A stretch of DNA of 64,000 nt from Chaenocephalus aceratus. Its lineage: Eukaryota > Chordata > Actinopteri > Perciformes > Channichthyidae. The position numbers were made by a program, and so were the translations under genes. Where the stretch lies: NCBI GenBank assembly GCA_023974075.1, contig CM043793.1:8302788-8366787 (forward strand). Reading direction: 5' to 3'. Of this stretch, positions 22,906-33,548 are shown piece after piece. Numbering within the stretch: position 1 is the first letter of the stretch; the number at the start of each line of letters is the position of its first letter. The notes below the pieces were generated by a model. It did no database searches. It was given only the letters and a program-made list of their open reading frames with translations, and was not told the origin of the DNA.

Positions 22906-23372
22906 CAGTGCTTCTCAGACCTTTTTCAGTAATGTACCCCCTTTGAAACATCTTCTCAGCCAAGTACCCCCTGACCGACCCCCCAACATTTTTGATAGAA
23001 AAAGCCATATAAATCATTACAATATATTGATGTTCCATCAGTGTGTGATGTATTAACTCCTTCATGCATGAATTACAACCAACTAAGGATTTTTTCAAGG
23101 ATTTTTTCAATTGAAGTGAATCGAAATGATATATTATGAAAAACTATAAAATACAATACACACATTTTAATGTTTATATGAGGACCCCCTTGGTGGTTCT
23201 AGGAATATTTTATAGAAAAGGGTGTGTTCTATATAACTTGTTGTACTAAGATTATTTTCATAATCATGCATGCTATTTTTTTTATAAACTTTTTTTTGTT
23301 TTATCTCACGCACCCCCTGCAGTACCCCAACGCACCCCTAGGGGTCCGCGTACCCCCATTTGAGAATCACTG
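22906..23372. mobile_element. hAT-type MITE, 467 bp
   Basis: Left terminus CAGTGCTTCTCAGACC and right terminus, reversed, CAGTGATTCTCAAATGGG. Both ends carry GTACCCCC runs, a familiar hAT MITE arrangement. The candidate 8-bp duplication is imperfect (CTCTTGCA against GTCTAGCA), suggesting an older insertion. Confidence 0.75.
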
Positions 23373-23572
23373 GTCTAGCAGCAAGTCCTCAAAAAAGGCT
23401 TTAGTTTTCGAGATACCCCTACCTGAGGTAGAACAAAACACAACAATGATTTTTCTTATCTTTAGGGTCTCCCGTTAATGAAATTGATTGTTGTCAAATT
23501 TTATTTTGGGGGAAAACATTTTTTTTGCTTGTCCTTTAGAACTACCCCAATCCCTGAAAAAGAGCCAAATTA

Positions 23573-24388
23573 GACCAGGCCGAATAGGGGAAAGGTGACA
23601 AAAAAGCCCATAACCTGAGAATGATCACTCCTCTCCTCTTCAGATTTGCTGAGGTATGAACCAGGTGGCTGTCCTACATCACCACATAGTCAGAGTATTA
23701 TTTACTTGATAAAATACGTAATTATAGTCCTGTAAACTTAGCTTTAGTTTAGACGGAAATTGTACTTTTTGGTGAAAGGAACATCGGACTCCATCACTTT
23801 TCTCTCATTTATCAGAAAAACTGAAATCCCTAAAAAATATGCCATTACTGAATTGTCTAGGGTGCTATTGAACACTAACCAGTAGTTGTATGGAAATATC
23901 TGGGACAGTTCTATTGCAAATTAGATGTCTTTAGACATAGGCCTACCTCTCCTCTGACACAGTCAAATTCCGAATGGGGGAGAAGTGGCATAATAGCCTA
24001 TAACGGCCCGTCCACACAGCGGCGTGCGTGTCTGAAACTCGACCAACAACCAATCACATGAATCTCCCGCCCCTGACACACAAGCAGCAGTTTGATTGGC
24101 TAGAGCTTGTACTGGCATATGATTCGATTGGCTGACGCTTCTGCCGAGGCTTCAAAAGTTGAACATTGCTCAACTTTTGCAGCGAGCCACGCCAGCAAAG
24201 CTCCGCGTCGCTTCACGCAATGCAGTTCGGCGAAAAGTGCCGTCACCCCATTCAAAGTGAATGGTCAAGCTTTCAACGCACGCCGCTGTGTCGACGGGCC
24301 GTCAGTTAAGAATTCTCACTCTGATGGTCATCATATTTGGAGAGGGAAATACCAGGTGGCTGAACTACATCACCAAATAGTCAGAATA
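23573..24388 (+). repeat. Local duplication, second copy interrupted by a MITE
   Basis: A segment of about 125 bases (23573-23698) recurs at 23968-24004 plus 24303-24388. Shared blocks are CCGAATnGGGGAnAAGTGnCA, AGCCnATAA, GGTGGCTGnnCTACATCACC and ATAGTCAGA. In the second copy the 300-bp MITE sits between AGCCTATA and the rest, so the first copy shows the empty site. Confidence 0.7.
24003..24302. mobile_element. MITE, 300 bp, with long terminal inverted repeats
   Basis: The left end ACGGCCCGTCCACACAGCGG is matched by the reversed right end ACGGCCCGTCGACACAGCGG, and the match continues through CGTGCGT. The interior is GC-richer than its flanks and has no transposase. Target duplication is not clear. 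The open frame that starts inside it at 24107 is not a gene. Confidence 0.85.
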
Positions 24389-24391
24389 ATC

Positions 24392-25003
24392 AATCAAAAA
24401 TCAAAAGCTTTTATTGTCATTGTACATATATACAACGAGATTCATGGTTGCTGCTCCAGCGAGTGCTTTAAAAACAGACATATTAAAACACAAAATAAAA
24501 GGTCTGACAGTTACGACCAGCAAGTAGTGCACACAGCTTCGGATCGTCAAGTAGATGACCAGGATTAATAAATAAATAAATAGATGAATAAAATAGAATT
24601 ATGATAAAATATATATATATGATAAATATTACAGTATACATAAAAACAGACCAGGATTATTGCACAGTGGGGATGTGGGGAGTTATTTTTGTGTGTTTAA
24701 TGTCCTAATGGCCCATGGGAAGAAACTGTTTGTGAGTCTGGAGGTGCGGGCTTTCAGTGAACGGTAGCGCCGGCCCGAGGGCAGCAGGTCGAACAGATGA
24801 CGGGCTGGGTGGGATGAGTCCTTCAGGATGGAACTGGTCCTCCTGAGGCAGCGAGACCTGGTGATGTCTTCCAGGGAGGGCAGAGGGCAGCCAATAATCC
24901 TCTGGGCCGTGTTAATGACCCTCTGCAGAGCCTTCCTGTCGGCAGCCGAGCACCCTGCATACCAAGCAGAGATGCAGTATGAGCAATAAGAGTAACCCAA
25001 TAC
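24392..25003 (-). mobile_element. Non-LTR retrotransposon 3' end (Rex1/CR1-L2-like)
   Basis: The 3' tail on the minus strand reads TCGTTGTATATATGTACAATGACAATAAAAGC. Upstream of it a reading frame (24683-25000) encodes the C-terminal region of a jockey/CR1-type LINE protein: CSAADRKALQRVINTAQRI, IGCPLPSLEDI, SRCLRRTSSILKDSSHPARH, LFDLLPSGRRYRSLKARTSR and LTNSFFPWAIRTLN. The element is truncated before the polymerase core, so it is inert. A second tail of the same type lies on the plus strand at about 41200-41303. Confidence 0.75.
24683..25000 (-). pseudogene. LINE protein C-terminus fragment
   Basis: About 100 residues of the region after the reverse transcriptase palm in CR1/Rex1-type LINEs, uninterrupted, ending with a stop at 24683. 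Key motifs are IIGCPLPSLEDI and LLPSGRRYRSLKARTSRL. The frame starts at the truncation point of the element and has no own promoter. Confidence 0.7.
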
Positions 25004-25010
25004 AATAAAG

Positions 25011-25684
25011 TATGTTAGTTCTAAATTGCAAGCTTCTAAAACATAGGTGTAGATAGTACAGGTTTTATTGAAACTAGAACCTTAATTAAAAGTACAGTAT
25101 ACAAATCATCAAATAAGGTGAGAAGTCAAGTATATAGATACTATATATAGAATATAGATATATAGATACTTTGTTCTACCTCGGGTAGGGGTATCTCAAA
25201 ATCTGAGGGCCCTTCCTGCTAGACTATATACTTTCTGCTCCTGCCTTTGGGTCAAATACATTTTAAATAGAACAGCAGGCTAATTGTAAGGAAATTATCA
25301 ACAAACAGAGAGTGAAATTGAGTGAGCTAGAGAAGAATGACAGGAAGTACGAATAATGAGCACAGAGAGAAGCCAGAGAATCAGCTTTCTGTATCCGAGG
25401 TTCCCAGACCCTACACTGCTGAACAAGTCAATCTTTTTTATTCGTTTACCTACAACTATTGGAAAAAATAATAATTCTGAGGACATATTTTACTTTGACT
25501 CTGCTCAGTGATGTAAGTACATGAATGGTAATATTGTTTCAAAACTAAAATGGTAATGATTTATAATTGACGGAGATTTAAGGAGCTACATTAGCATTAA
25601 TGGCAGATATTCTTTGCAGTGTAGTTATTTGGCTTTGATAACCATCAGTGTTTATTTTGTCTCTATTTCTGGTTATCAGGGGCT

Positions 25685-25686
<2 letters not shown>
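25011..25686. other. No gene or recognisable element
   Basis: AT-rich, no supported feature. Confidence 0.45.

Positions 25687-25734
<48 letters not shown>
25687..25734. repeat. (CA)n microsatellite
   Basis: About 24 CA units, then CAAACACA. The short frame across it is spurious. Confidence 0.97.
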
Positions 25735-25743
<9 letters not shown>

Positions 25744-26394
25744 TCACAGATGACATCACGCGGCTATTAATGAATTTCTATTTTTGTCAACTGTGAGTCC
25801 GCCACACAGAAAATACGTGTGTATGAACTCTTGTACTTCAGCCTTTGTGAGGACTGAGTTGAGTTATAGATGTGGTTTTAAAGATAATTGACATAGTGTT
25901 ATGATCAAAGTAAGAAATAATTAGTAATGTCAATCTGAGGACTCAGAAAGGAGCTCCCTTGGAAGGGAGTTTCTCTCCCACACACTCCCCCCCCCCCCCC
26001 CCTCCCTGAAGCACCTCCACTGGACTGAGACAGAGGCGGTTTCTCAATCTCGAGGATACTGGCTTCCAAGCCAATATTTCAAGGATGCTACGTCATCGAG
26101 TGCCGCCGAAGGACTGTTCCAATCTCCAGCATACTTGGAATTCCACCGAGGTTTGGGGGAAATTTCGAGGCTGCACATGGGTAGACTTTGCGTCCTTAAA
26201 ATCCCCGCTATGCTTTGTGCACAGACCAATTTCAAAAACCCTTGCGGAGAATGGCTGAACCGACGCAGCACACATTTAAATGTAAGTACGTAGTGGCGTA
26301 GAACATGTGTTGGTAAATATGTTACTTTGTTAAATTTGTTATCACCAAAAATGTGTTCCGTGAAAGTAAAGCAAGTTCATAATTAGATAGACAT

Positions 26395-26899
26395 TGTAGC
26401 TGCCCTCGGCAATAATCACAGCAGAGTCTCGACGGATGTAGTTTCTTTAATGGTCTTTCAATCATCGTGAAAACTAAAATATATACAGACATAGAACAAG
26501 TACAAATCATTGATTAAATCACAAATATATATTCACCGATCAAACAAACACTTGTAATACAGTCCCTGTAACGTACCTCGCTCCGCTCACCGAGGGTGCA
26601 ATATGTGCGACGTTAGGCATGGCAGTCCTTATCTTAATATATCACTTGGCACTATGAACAGTTGAGCCAAGGAACAACACACACAGTTTCAATTAAAACC
26701 TATATAAACCGATTATATAACACAATGTTCGTGGCAATTCAGTAACTTACATGTATGTTTGAGAGGTCCGTAGCACAGGCTAGACCTCGTTGCCTGGGAA
26801 CAGTTTAAATCAGTTATGATTCCGGGGTCCGCAGCGTCACACCCATACCTACGCCTGCCCCTAACCATGCATATTAAAATAACGTAGCGGTGAGTTACA
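26395..26899 (-). repeat. 3' LTR of the BEL/Pao element
   Basis: 505 bp, direct repeat of 33037-33548. In element orientation it begins TGTAACTCACCGC and ends GCAGCTACA. The frame 26713-26997 across it is not a gene. Confidence 0.93.
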
Positions 26900-27067
26900 C
26901 TCCCACCATATCCTGTCCTGATGAACAAACTGGGTGAATCATACAGGATTTCTAGACTCTCAAAAAACAAAACACACTTAAAGGTATGGTGGTTCACACA
27001 TAAATAAGCTTTGTCGCCTTAGCAAACATGTTTACTAGTATGTCTGATGCAAGTGTATTTTAGCCAA

Positions 27068-27490
27068 TTATTCACCTTCAATGAGTAAAACTAGCTTCTG
27101 AATGGGACGTTCTAGGATCGAGGGTTTGGAGGTGTAATCTTGTTTCTTTGTTGATTTCCGATCTCCAACTTGCACCTTGACTCGACGAACCAAACCATCG
27201 GTCCCTTCAGTTGTCTCGACCACTCGCCCTAGCTGCCACTGATTCCTTGGAAGCATGTCTTCCTTGATAATGACTATGTCTTTAACCTTCAGGTTGCGCC
27301 GGGGTATGTGCCACTTTTGTCTTAAGGAAACGTTCTGGAGGTATTCTTTCTTCCACCGACTCCAGAACTGTTCGGTCAGGTATTGCACTCGTCGCCACCT
27401 TTTGGCCGAGTACGTGTCTTCCTTCTCAAACTTTCCAGGAGGTGGAAGAGCAATCTTAGATTTCATCAAGATGAGGTAGCATCTGGGTAT
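27068..27490 (-). pseudogene. BEL/Pao integrase C-terminal domain (DUF5641-like)
   Basis: The frame carries LILMKSKIALPPPGKFEKED, YSAKRWRRVQYLTEQFWSRW, KEYLQNVSLRQKW, VIIKEDMLPRNQWQLGRVVE and VQVGDRKSTKKQ, then stops. This is the conserved C-terminal region of Pao integrases. It is joined near 27480 to the sequence right after the integrase zinc-binding histidine, in a different frame. The whole DDE catalytic core, several hundred residues in intact relatives, is deleted. This copy therefore cannot integrate by itself. Confidence 0.88.
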
Positions 27491-29101
27491 AGAGAATCAG
27501 CTTGGTGATGTGGCTGTCTTTCGGGAGTATGATGGGGTGCTTTAGTTCTTGACTAAGGGTTGACTTTCCAAGTCTTCCTCCAACGCAGAAGAGTTCTCCG
27601 TTCAGGATGAGGTCCAGACGAAGAAGAGGACTTGAACTTGGGAGACTGTCTCCTTGAACATCCTTTTGAAATGCCTTTATCTCTTTTGAGAAAGCTTGCT
27701 GCTGGACGAGCCTAATCACCGCTTCAATGGCCCTCCTACGTTCTTCGACTGTCACAAGGTTGCCGTGTTTTTGCTTGGACCCGAGTCTCTTGATTCTTGC
27801 AACCACCTTAACGAGCGTAGTCCATGAAGAGAACCGACTCAGGCGACTTAGAACGTCCTGCTGCTCGCTGACTTGAGTTGCGAATGCTTGAATCGATTTA
27901 ACTTCTGGATCACCAACTAGCAGCTCAGTTGAAGGGGTAGGTGATGGAAGCGCCTTCTGTTCCCATAAAAACGTAGGCCCTAATAACCAGATAGTTGAAG
28001 TGATGTCCGCTGCATGAAGACCTCTGGAGGCATGGTCAGCTGGGTTTTGTGTTGTATCAACGTAGTGCCACTGGGTTGCTTGTGTATTATCTCTTATCAG
28101 TTGAACACGATTTGCAACGAACACATGAAACCTTCTTGCTTCGTTGTTGATGTATGCAAGCACCACCTGAGAGTCAGTCCAGAAGTATTCTTCGTCAATT
28201 TTCATCTCAAGCTCAGTTTTCAACAAAACGCTCATCCTGGCTGAGGTGACCGCGGCTGAGAGTTCAAGTCTGGGAATGCTGGTGATCTTAGTAGGTGCAA
28301 CTCTGGCCTTTGACATTACGAGGCTGCAATGGATTTCGTCTTTGTCATTCTTGTACCTGAGGTAGGAACATGCACCGTATCCGACATTGCTAGCATCTGA
28401 GAAGTGGTGCAGTTCTACTCTCACAATTTTACCAACGTCTTGAGGGTGGTAGCATCTGGGTATAGTGACTTCCTTTAGCCTTTGAAGACCGTTATTCCAC
28501 TCCTCCCACCGTGAACGTAAGTTCTCAGGAAGTGGATCATCCCATCCGATGCCTCTGCGGCACAGCTCTTGCAGAATGCACTTTCCCGTCAGGGCGAAGG
28601 GAGAAACAAAACCGAGTGGGTCGTCAAGAGAGGCAACAACTGACAGAAGGCCACGGCGGGTTGGTGGCTGGTCCTTTGGTTCGATGTTGAAGCTGAACGT
28701 GTCGTTTTCCATTGACCACTGAATGCCAAGAATGTGTCCTTCTGTTGTTGCATCAGGGTTAAGATTGAGAGGGTCAGTGGTTACTGCTCTTTCTAAGGGG
28801 GCTATGCAGGACAGGGCTTCGTTTTGATTTGAGTTGAACTTGTGAAGACGTAAGCCTGCATTTTTGCACAGTTCCTGCGCTTGGACTATCAGTCCTTTTG
28901 CCTCTTTGACTGATGGAACACTGGTTAGCCCATCGTCCACGTAAAAGTTCTTCTCGATGAAAGCTGATGCTAACGGGTAGTCACTTTTGTGGTGCTGAGC
29001 CAGGTATTTAAGTCCAAAGTTGGCGCATCCAGGGGATGAGGAGGCACCAAAGAGGTGGACTGTTATTCTATACTCTTGCGGTTCTGTTTCCAGCTGTCCA
29101 C
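27456..29101 (-). pseudogene. BEL/Pao pol middle: RT active site and RNase H
   Basis: The frame resumes after the insert with GQLETEPQEYRITVHLFGAS, FGLKYLAQHHK and the YVDD reverse transcriptase active site at about 28935. The RNase H domain follows with its acidic residues in HHFSDASNVGYGACSYLRY, PRLELSAAV, YFWTDSQVVLAYI and NPADHASRG. It continues to KHPIILPKDSHITKLIL, the first histidine of the integrase zinc-binding region, then leaves the integrase frame and stops. No methionine start is needed because in the intact element this is internal to one polyprotein. Confidence 0.9.
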
Positions 29102-29304
29102 TGTAGTGGAAATTTTTAGTTATGCTATCATATCAGATCCTGCCGACAACGCCATTTGTTATGGAAATCTAGGACTCAACACAGCGCTGGAGAGTACAAG
29201 TCAAATGATCAAAACAAATAAATGGTGAATCGAGAAAAGCTGTCTTTTGGTTATTTATTTGAAGCTTCAAATACACGATACAATAATATAATAATGTCAC
29301 AACA
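29102..29304. mobile_element. 203-bp LTR-like insertion inside the BEL/Pao RT
   Basis: Foreign sequence between two in-frame halves of the reverse transcriptase. On the plus strand it starts TGTAGTGGAAATTTTTAG and ends GTCACAACA, so it has TG...CA ends, and it contains AATAAATGG, a possible poly(A) signal. Size and ends suggest a small solo LTR. No clean target duplication is visible and a few reverse transcriptase codons appear lost at the junctions, so the mechanism is uncertain. Confidence 0.6.
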
Positions 29305-30705
29305 AAGGAACCTCAGGTAGTTGCAGGCTTCAGGTGAGACGTGGAATTGGTGAAACATCCTTTCGATGTCGCAGATCACTGCCACTGCTTCCCTTCTAAA
29401 GCGACAAAGGACTCCCACCAGTGAGTTGATTAGGTCGGGACCTGTGAGTAGAGTATCGTTTAGAGAGATACCGCTAAACTTTGCTGAACAGTCGAAAACA
29501 ACTCTTAGTTTTCCTGGCTTCTTGGGGTGGTATACCCCGTGATGAGGAATGTACCAAACTGTCTCTCCTTCGGGAGCTGTGGACGCTAGCTCTGCATCGC
29601 CTTTGCTAATTATTTCTTTCATGAAGGCAGTATAATGATCGTAATAGTTTTTGTTGGCTTTTAACTTTTTCTTAAGGTGTTGCAGCCGGATAGTCGCCAG
29701 CTTCTTATTGTTTGGTAGTGATGGTGGACTACTGTCCTTGAAAGGAAGAGGCATCTCGTAGTGTCCGTCTTCCTTCTGCTTAATGTTGTCACTAAGGAGT
29801 TGCATGAAGCGAACATCATCTTGGGACACATACTTGTCTTCGTAGCATTTTTCATTGAAGTCTGATTCGAAGACTTTCAGCACGTCGGTGGCTGATGGTG
29901 TTGGCATCTCTTTCACTGTGACTCGATGTATGAAGCTTTGGTGTCCCTGTCTATCCAAATGGGGATTGGCTGAGCCAATGATACTCCATCCAAGCACGGT
30001 TCTTTGTGCGAAAGGTTCGTTTTCGCCTCCTGTGACAACTTCCAAGGGAGCCAACGCTGATGGGCAGTCATAACCAATTAGCAATCCTACTTCGTAGTCT
30101 TGAAGTGGTGGTAGCTTGTTTGCTAAGTGTTTGAGATGAGGCCATTGGAGTGCTGTTCTTTTAGTGGGGATATGAGACCTTTCAACTGGTATGAAGTCTT
30201 GTGTGTAGGTCTGCTGAAGTTTGACATAGGCTTCAGAGTTGAGTCCCCGAACTTGAAGACCACTGGCAGTCTTACTTGCACTGACTGTGTTAGCCGCTGT
30301 CATTGTACTGAGTTTCAGCTGCACTGGTTGAGTGTCCACGTCTAGTTCAGTAACTAAATCTTCCAAAATGAAGGTTGAATCCTTTTGTGTGTCCAGTAGG
30401 GCATAAGTGAGAATGTCTCTATCTGGATCCATTGTTGACGACACCAGAACTGGAACAATGCTAGAGGTGGCAGAAGTATGCTGTGTCAGTGCATGGGACA
30501 TAACTTTGTGGATCTCCTTACTAGTATGTTCTCCTGTGGCAGCAGAATATTTGCCTGATATCTCTGCAGGTCTTTTGTCTGTTTCTATGTGTAAGCAGGT
30601 TGGGTGACGTCGACTGCATGTGCTGCAGGTGTGTCGCCTTTTGCAGTCTTTGGAAATGTGCCCTTTTCCTAGGCACCCGAAGCAAAGGTTATTTTCGTGA
30701 ATCAA
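29251..30705 (-). pseudogene. BEL/Pao pol N-part: zinc knuckle, protease, start of RT
   Basis: The frame opens with a CCHC zinc knuckle (CFGCLGKGHISKDC, C-x2-C-x4-H-x4-C). A protease-like segment follows: YALLDTQKDSTFILEDL, where DT marks the catalytic aspartate position. Then come the A17-type region (DYEVGLLIGYDCPSAL, TVLGWSIIG) and the first reverse transcriptase motifs: WYIPHHGVYHPKKPGKLRVV, FDCSAKFSGISLNDTLLTGP and the first catalytic aspartate in VICDIERMFHQF. After NYLRFL the frame runs into a foreign 203-bp insert and stops. The remaining catalytic residues lie beyond the insert. Confidence 0.88.
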
Positions 30706-30886
30706 AGTTTTCTTCTCGTCTGTAGTCTTTGCTGTAAAGGTTGGGCACCTTGCAATACCATGTGTTTCATCCTTACAAACTAAACAAGGTGGTCATGGTT
30801 TTGAGTTTGAAGTTACAAATGTCTCTGAGGTGGGTTCATTCATTTCAGTACTGGTGTTGAGTGCTTTCGTTCTCCTGAGAAACCTC

Positions 30887-32462
30887 TCATCTGTGGTCTT
30901 GGTGTTTTTCATCAGGGGGGAATACAATGGGATTACAAGCTATTCTAGCTTCCTTTTGTGTAAACTCTGTAAAACGTGCAAAACTTGGATAGTCTCCAAA
31001 TGTGTCTAACTCTTCAACAACAATCCGACTCCACCTGTGAACCATCCACTCGGGCAGTTTTTGGAGAAGCTTGTGATTTTCCTCGCAATCATTTAGGATG
31101 GACAGGCCCTTTACATGGGGAATAGCTTCAACACAACCTTGAAGGAAATCTGCAAACTCTCTGAGTGCTATGGGGTCGTTTAAATCTATCTTGGGCCACT
31201 TCATGAGCTTGTCTCTGAAAGCCTTTTGGACAATAAAGGGGTTTCCATATCTATCTTGCAAGACTGCCCAGGCACTGTGATATGCATCTTCTGAGTTTCT
31301 GTAGAAAAATCCGTCTACAGCCTTGCGCGCCTCCCCTGCGAGGTAACTCTTTAGATAGAGCATCTTTTCACCAACTGGGAGGGGCTTATTTACAATGAGG
31401 GCCATGAAGGACATCTTCCAGTCTATGAACTTCAAAGGATCGCCAGTAAACGTTGTTGGTTCTGGGACAGGTAAACGATTCAGAGCAAAAGAGCTTGCAA
31501 TTGCCTGGGTTAGGCTGACTTCTTCCTGAGACGTTGGCGCTTCAGGCGGTGCAGGATGAAACCGGAATGGCTTTGCTTGTGGATTTAGTGGGGGGGGGTT
31601 TGTGGTCGGTATTTCGGCCACCATGTTGAGATGTGTGGTCGACCTCTTCTTCACAACTTTCAAACCCATCAAAATGTCTGTACGCTCTCACTCGAGCTGC
31701 TGCTACTTTTACTTCATTATCTACATGTAGCTGTTGTAACCTTGTTTTTTCCTCTTCTAGCGTTAACTTCATTTCAGCCTCCTTCTGTTTGATTTCTGCC
31801 AGCATTTGTGTTTCCTTGAGTTTCCATTCACTCTCCAGTTTATTGAGTCTTGCTTGTTGGCCATGTAAACTTTGTGTAGCTTTTGCCTGTTCTTGTTTGG
31901 CTGCAAGGTCTGCTTCTGCATCTGCACGTTTACTAGAGGAGCTGGAGGTGATACTTGGTTCTCGTGATGACACTGAGATTACAGTTTCTGTGTTCGTGTT
32001 TCCAAAGACAGAGCCATACTCATTCTTATTTAGCGCAGCCCTCACTCTCTCCTTCTCAAGTTGGTCGTTGAAAACCTCATCTATATTCTCTTGCCTTTTA
32101 CTGAGTAATTCACGAATCTCAGCTGTAAGAGTGACACATGCATCCATTTTCTTGGCAATATCTGGAGTAGTGGTATGGTTGCGTCGAATGGGCTCATAAT
32201 GTTGCTGTACTATAACATATTTGGATTCTGTGTCCTCTGTGCATCTATTTAGGTCTTCAGCTGAGCAGAAATCTTTCAGTCTTAGTCTAACCTCTCTTGC
32301 TGTCTGCTTCCAAGAGTCGTAGGCTTTATTGAATGCCTTTTCGTTTTTCTTAGCTTCATTTTCTTGCAACTCTAGGGCTTTTTGTGTTAGACTTCGTTCA
32401 CGAGAGCTGGACCTGACTTGTGTCTCTGGGGGTTTGTCTGTTTCTTTAGCAGGTAGTGACAT
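30887..32462 (-). pseudogene. BEL/Pao gag, frameshifted
   Basis: The first frame (32462 to about 31600) starts MSLPAKETDKPP and contains a long charged coiled-coil-like region (KQEQAKATQ...LNKLESEWKLKETQML). The second frame (to 30887) carries the DUF1759-like gag core: LPVPEPTTFTGDPLKFIDWK, LYLKSYLAGEARKAV and VLQDRYGNPF. The two overlap at a run of nine G (about 31592-31600), where one frame reads HKPPPTKSTSK and the other NPPPLNPQAKPF. A single-base length change there explains the break. Gag proteins form the retrotransposon particle in the cytoplasm. As it stands the product would end about 285 residues in, before the core domain. Confidence 0.85.
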
Positions 32463-33036
32463 TTTGTTGCCCTTTTTCCTCTGTTTGTGCTTTAACTATA
32501 GTCTTACAGTGTTTTATGTCTAAACTCAATTTAAGTGAATGGGGACTTTAACTTTACCTTTAACTATATACCACTCACATCAGACATTTACACTTGGACA
32601 CGCTAAGATGAGCAAAACATGAATGATACAAAATGTCACAAACAATAGTACTGCTAATGCTCTACAGTCAGACAATTTTTACCCTTTAAACATTATTACA
32701 CGTTCGGGAATGAAGTTCTCATGAAATGACATAGATGGTTAAGGGCCCTCTTTAACTATATAGCTCTCTGCTTTACGACTGTATTTTTGCACGATATGAT
32801 ATGGCTGTTCTTGAGCTCATTAATTGTGCATACAATGAATTAGCTTAGCAGACAGCTTTAAATCGATTTACCACCTTAACATTGACTATTTTCTTATATT
32901 TATTATTGGCTTTAACTTTTAGTCTCCGACTGCAGCATTGGCCTCCATACGTTGACGTGCAGGACGTCAGATGATCTCGTATCCGCTGGCTGAGCCGGCA
33001 CGACGTGGTGAATGGCTCGTGCAGTCGAGTTTTCAC
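32463..33036 (-). other. BEL/Pao 5' leader between LTR and gag
   Basis: About 570 bases between the 5' LTR and the gag start. No long frame. It should hold the primer-binding site and packaging signals, neither of which I can identify. The gag methionine at 32460-32462 is the first in the frame. Confidence 0.5.
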
Positions 33037-33548
33037 TGTAGCTACCCTCGGCAATAATCACAGCAGAGTCTCGACGGATGTAGTTTCTTTAATGGTCTTT
33101 CAATCATCGTGAAAACTAAAATATATACAGACATAGAACAAGTACAGATCATTGATTAAATCACAAATATATATTCACGGATCAAACAAACACTTATACT
33201 TATACTTACAGTAACTGTAACGTACCTCGCTCCGCTCACCGAGGGTGCAATATGTGCGACGTCAGGCATGGCAGTCCTTATCTTAATATATCACTTGGCA
33301 CTATGAACAGTTGAGCCAAGGAACAACACACACAGTTTCAATTAAAACCTATATAAACCGATTATATAACACAATGTTTGTGGCAATTCAGTAACTTACA
33401 TGTATGTTTGAGAGGTCCGTAGCACAGGCTAGACCTCGTTGCCTGGGAACAGTTTAAATCAGTTATGATTCCGGGGTTCGCAGCGTCACACCCATACCTA
33501 CGCCCGCCCCTAACCATGCATATTAAAATAACGTAGCGGTCAGTTACA
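33037..33548 (-). repeat. 5' LTR of the BEL/Pao element
   Basis: 512 bp. Compared with the other LTR it carries a short expansion (ACTTATACTTATACTTACAG) near 33192-33211 and scattered substitutions. It should contain the promoter of the element. I could not identify a convincing primer-binding site just inside it. Confidence 0.93.

Larger units (their letters stand above)
26395..33548 (-). mobile_element. BEL/Pao LTR retrotransposon, 7154 bp, TSD GACAT
   Basis: Two direct long terminal repeats (26395-26899 and 33037-33548) start and end with TG...CA and enclose gag-pol sequence on the minus strand. The exact five-base duplication GACAT flanks it (26390-26394 and 33549-33553). By eye the LTRs differ at about ten sites plus one short indel, roughly 98 percent identity, so the insertion is young. 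A purine-rich GGATATGGTGGGAG abuts the 3' LTR and fits a polypurine tract. The coding region is broken: a frameshift in gag, a 203-bp insertion in the reverse transcriptase and loss of the integrase core. BEL/Pao is identified by the DUF1759-like gag, Peptidase A17-type region, Pao reverse transcriptase and DUF5641-like C-terminus. Confidence 0.93.

Noticed and set aside
24107..24568. 153-residue plus-strand open frame
   Set aside because: It starts inside a 300-bp MITE and runs out into flanking DNA; no domain.
31633..32199. 188-residue plus-strand frame
   Set aside because: Antisense to the BEL/Pao gag coiled coil; low-complexity Ser/Leu/Cys shadow.
33001..33036. BEL/Pao primer-binding site
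   Set aside because: Sequence inside the 5' LTR (GTGAAAACTCGACTGC in element orientation) lacks the usual TGG start; no tRNA could be named.
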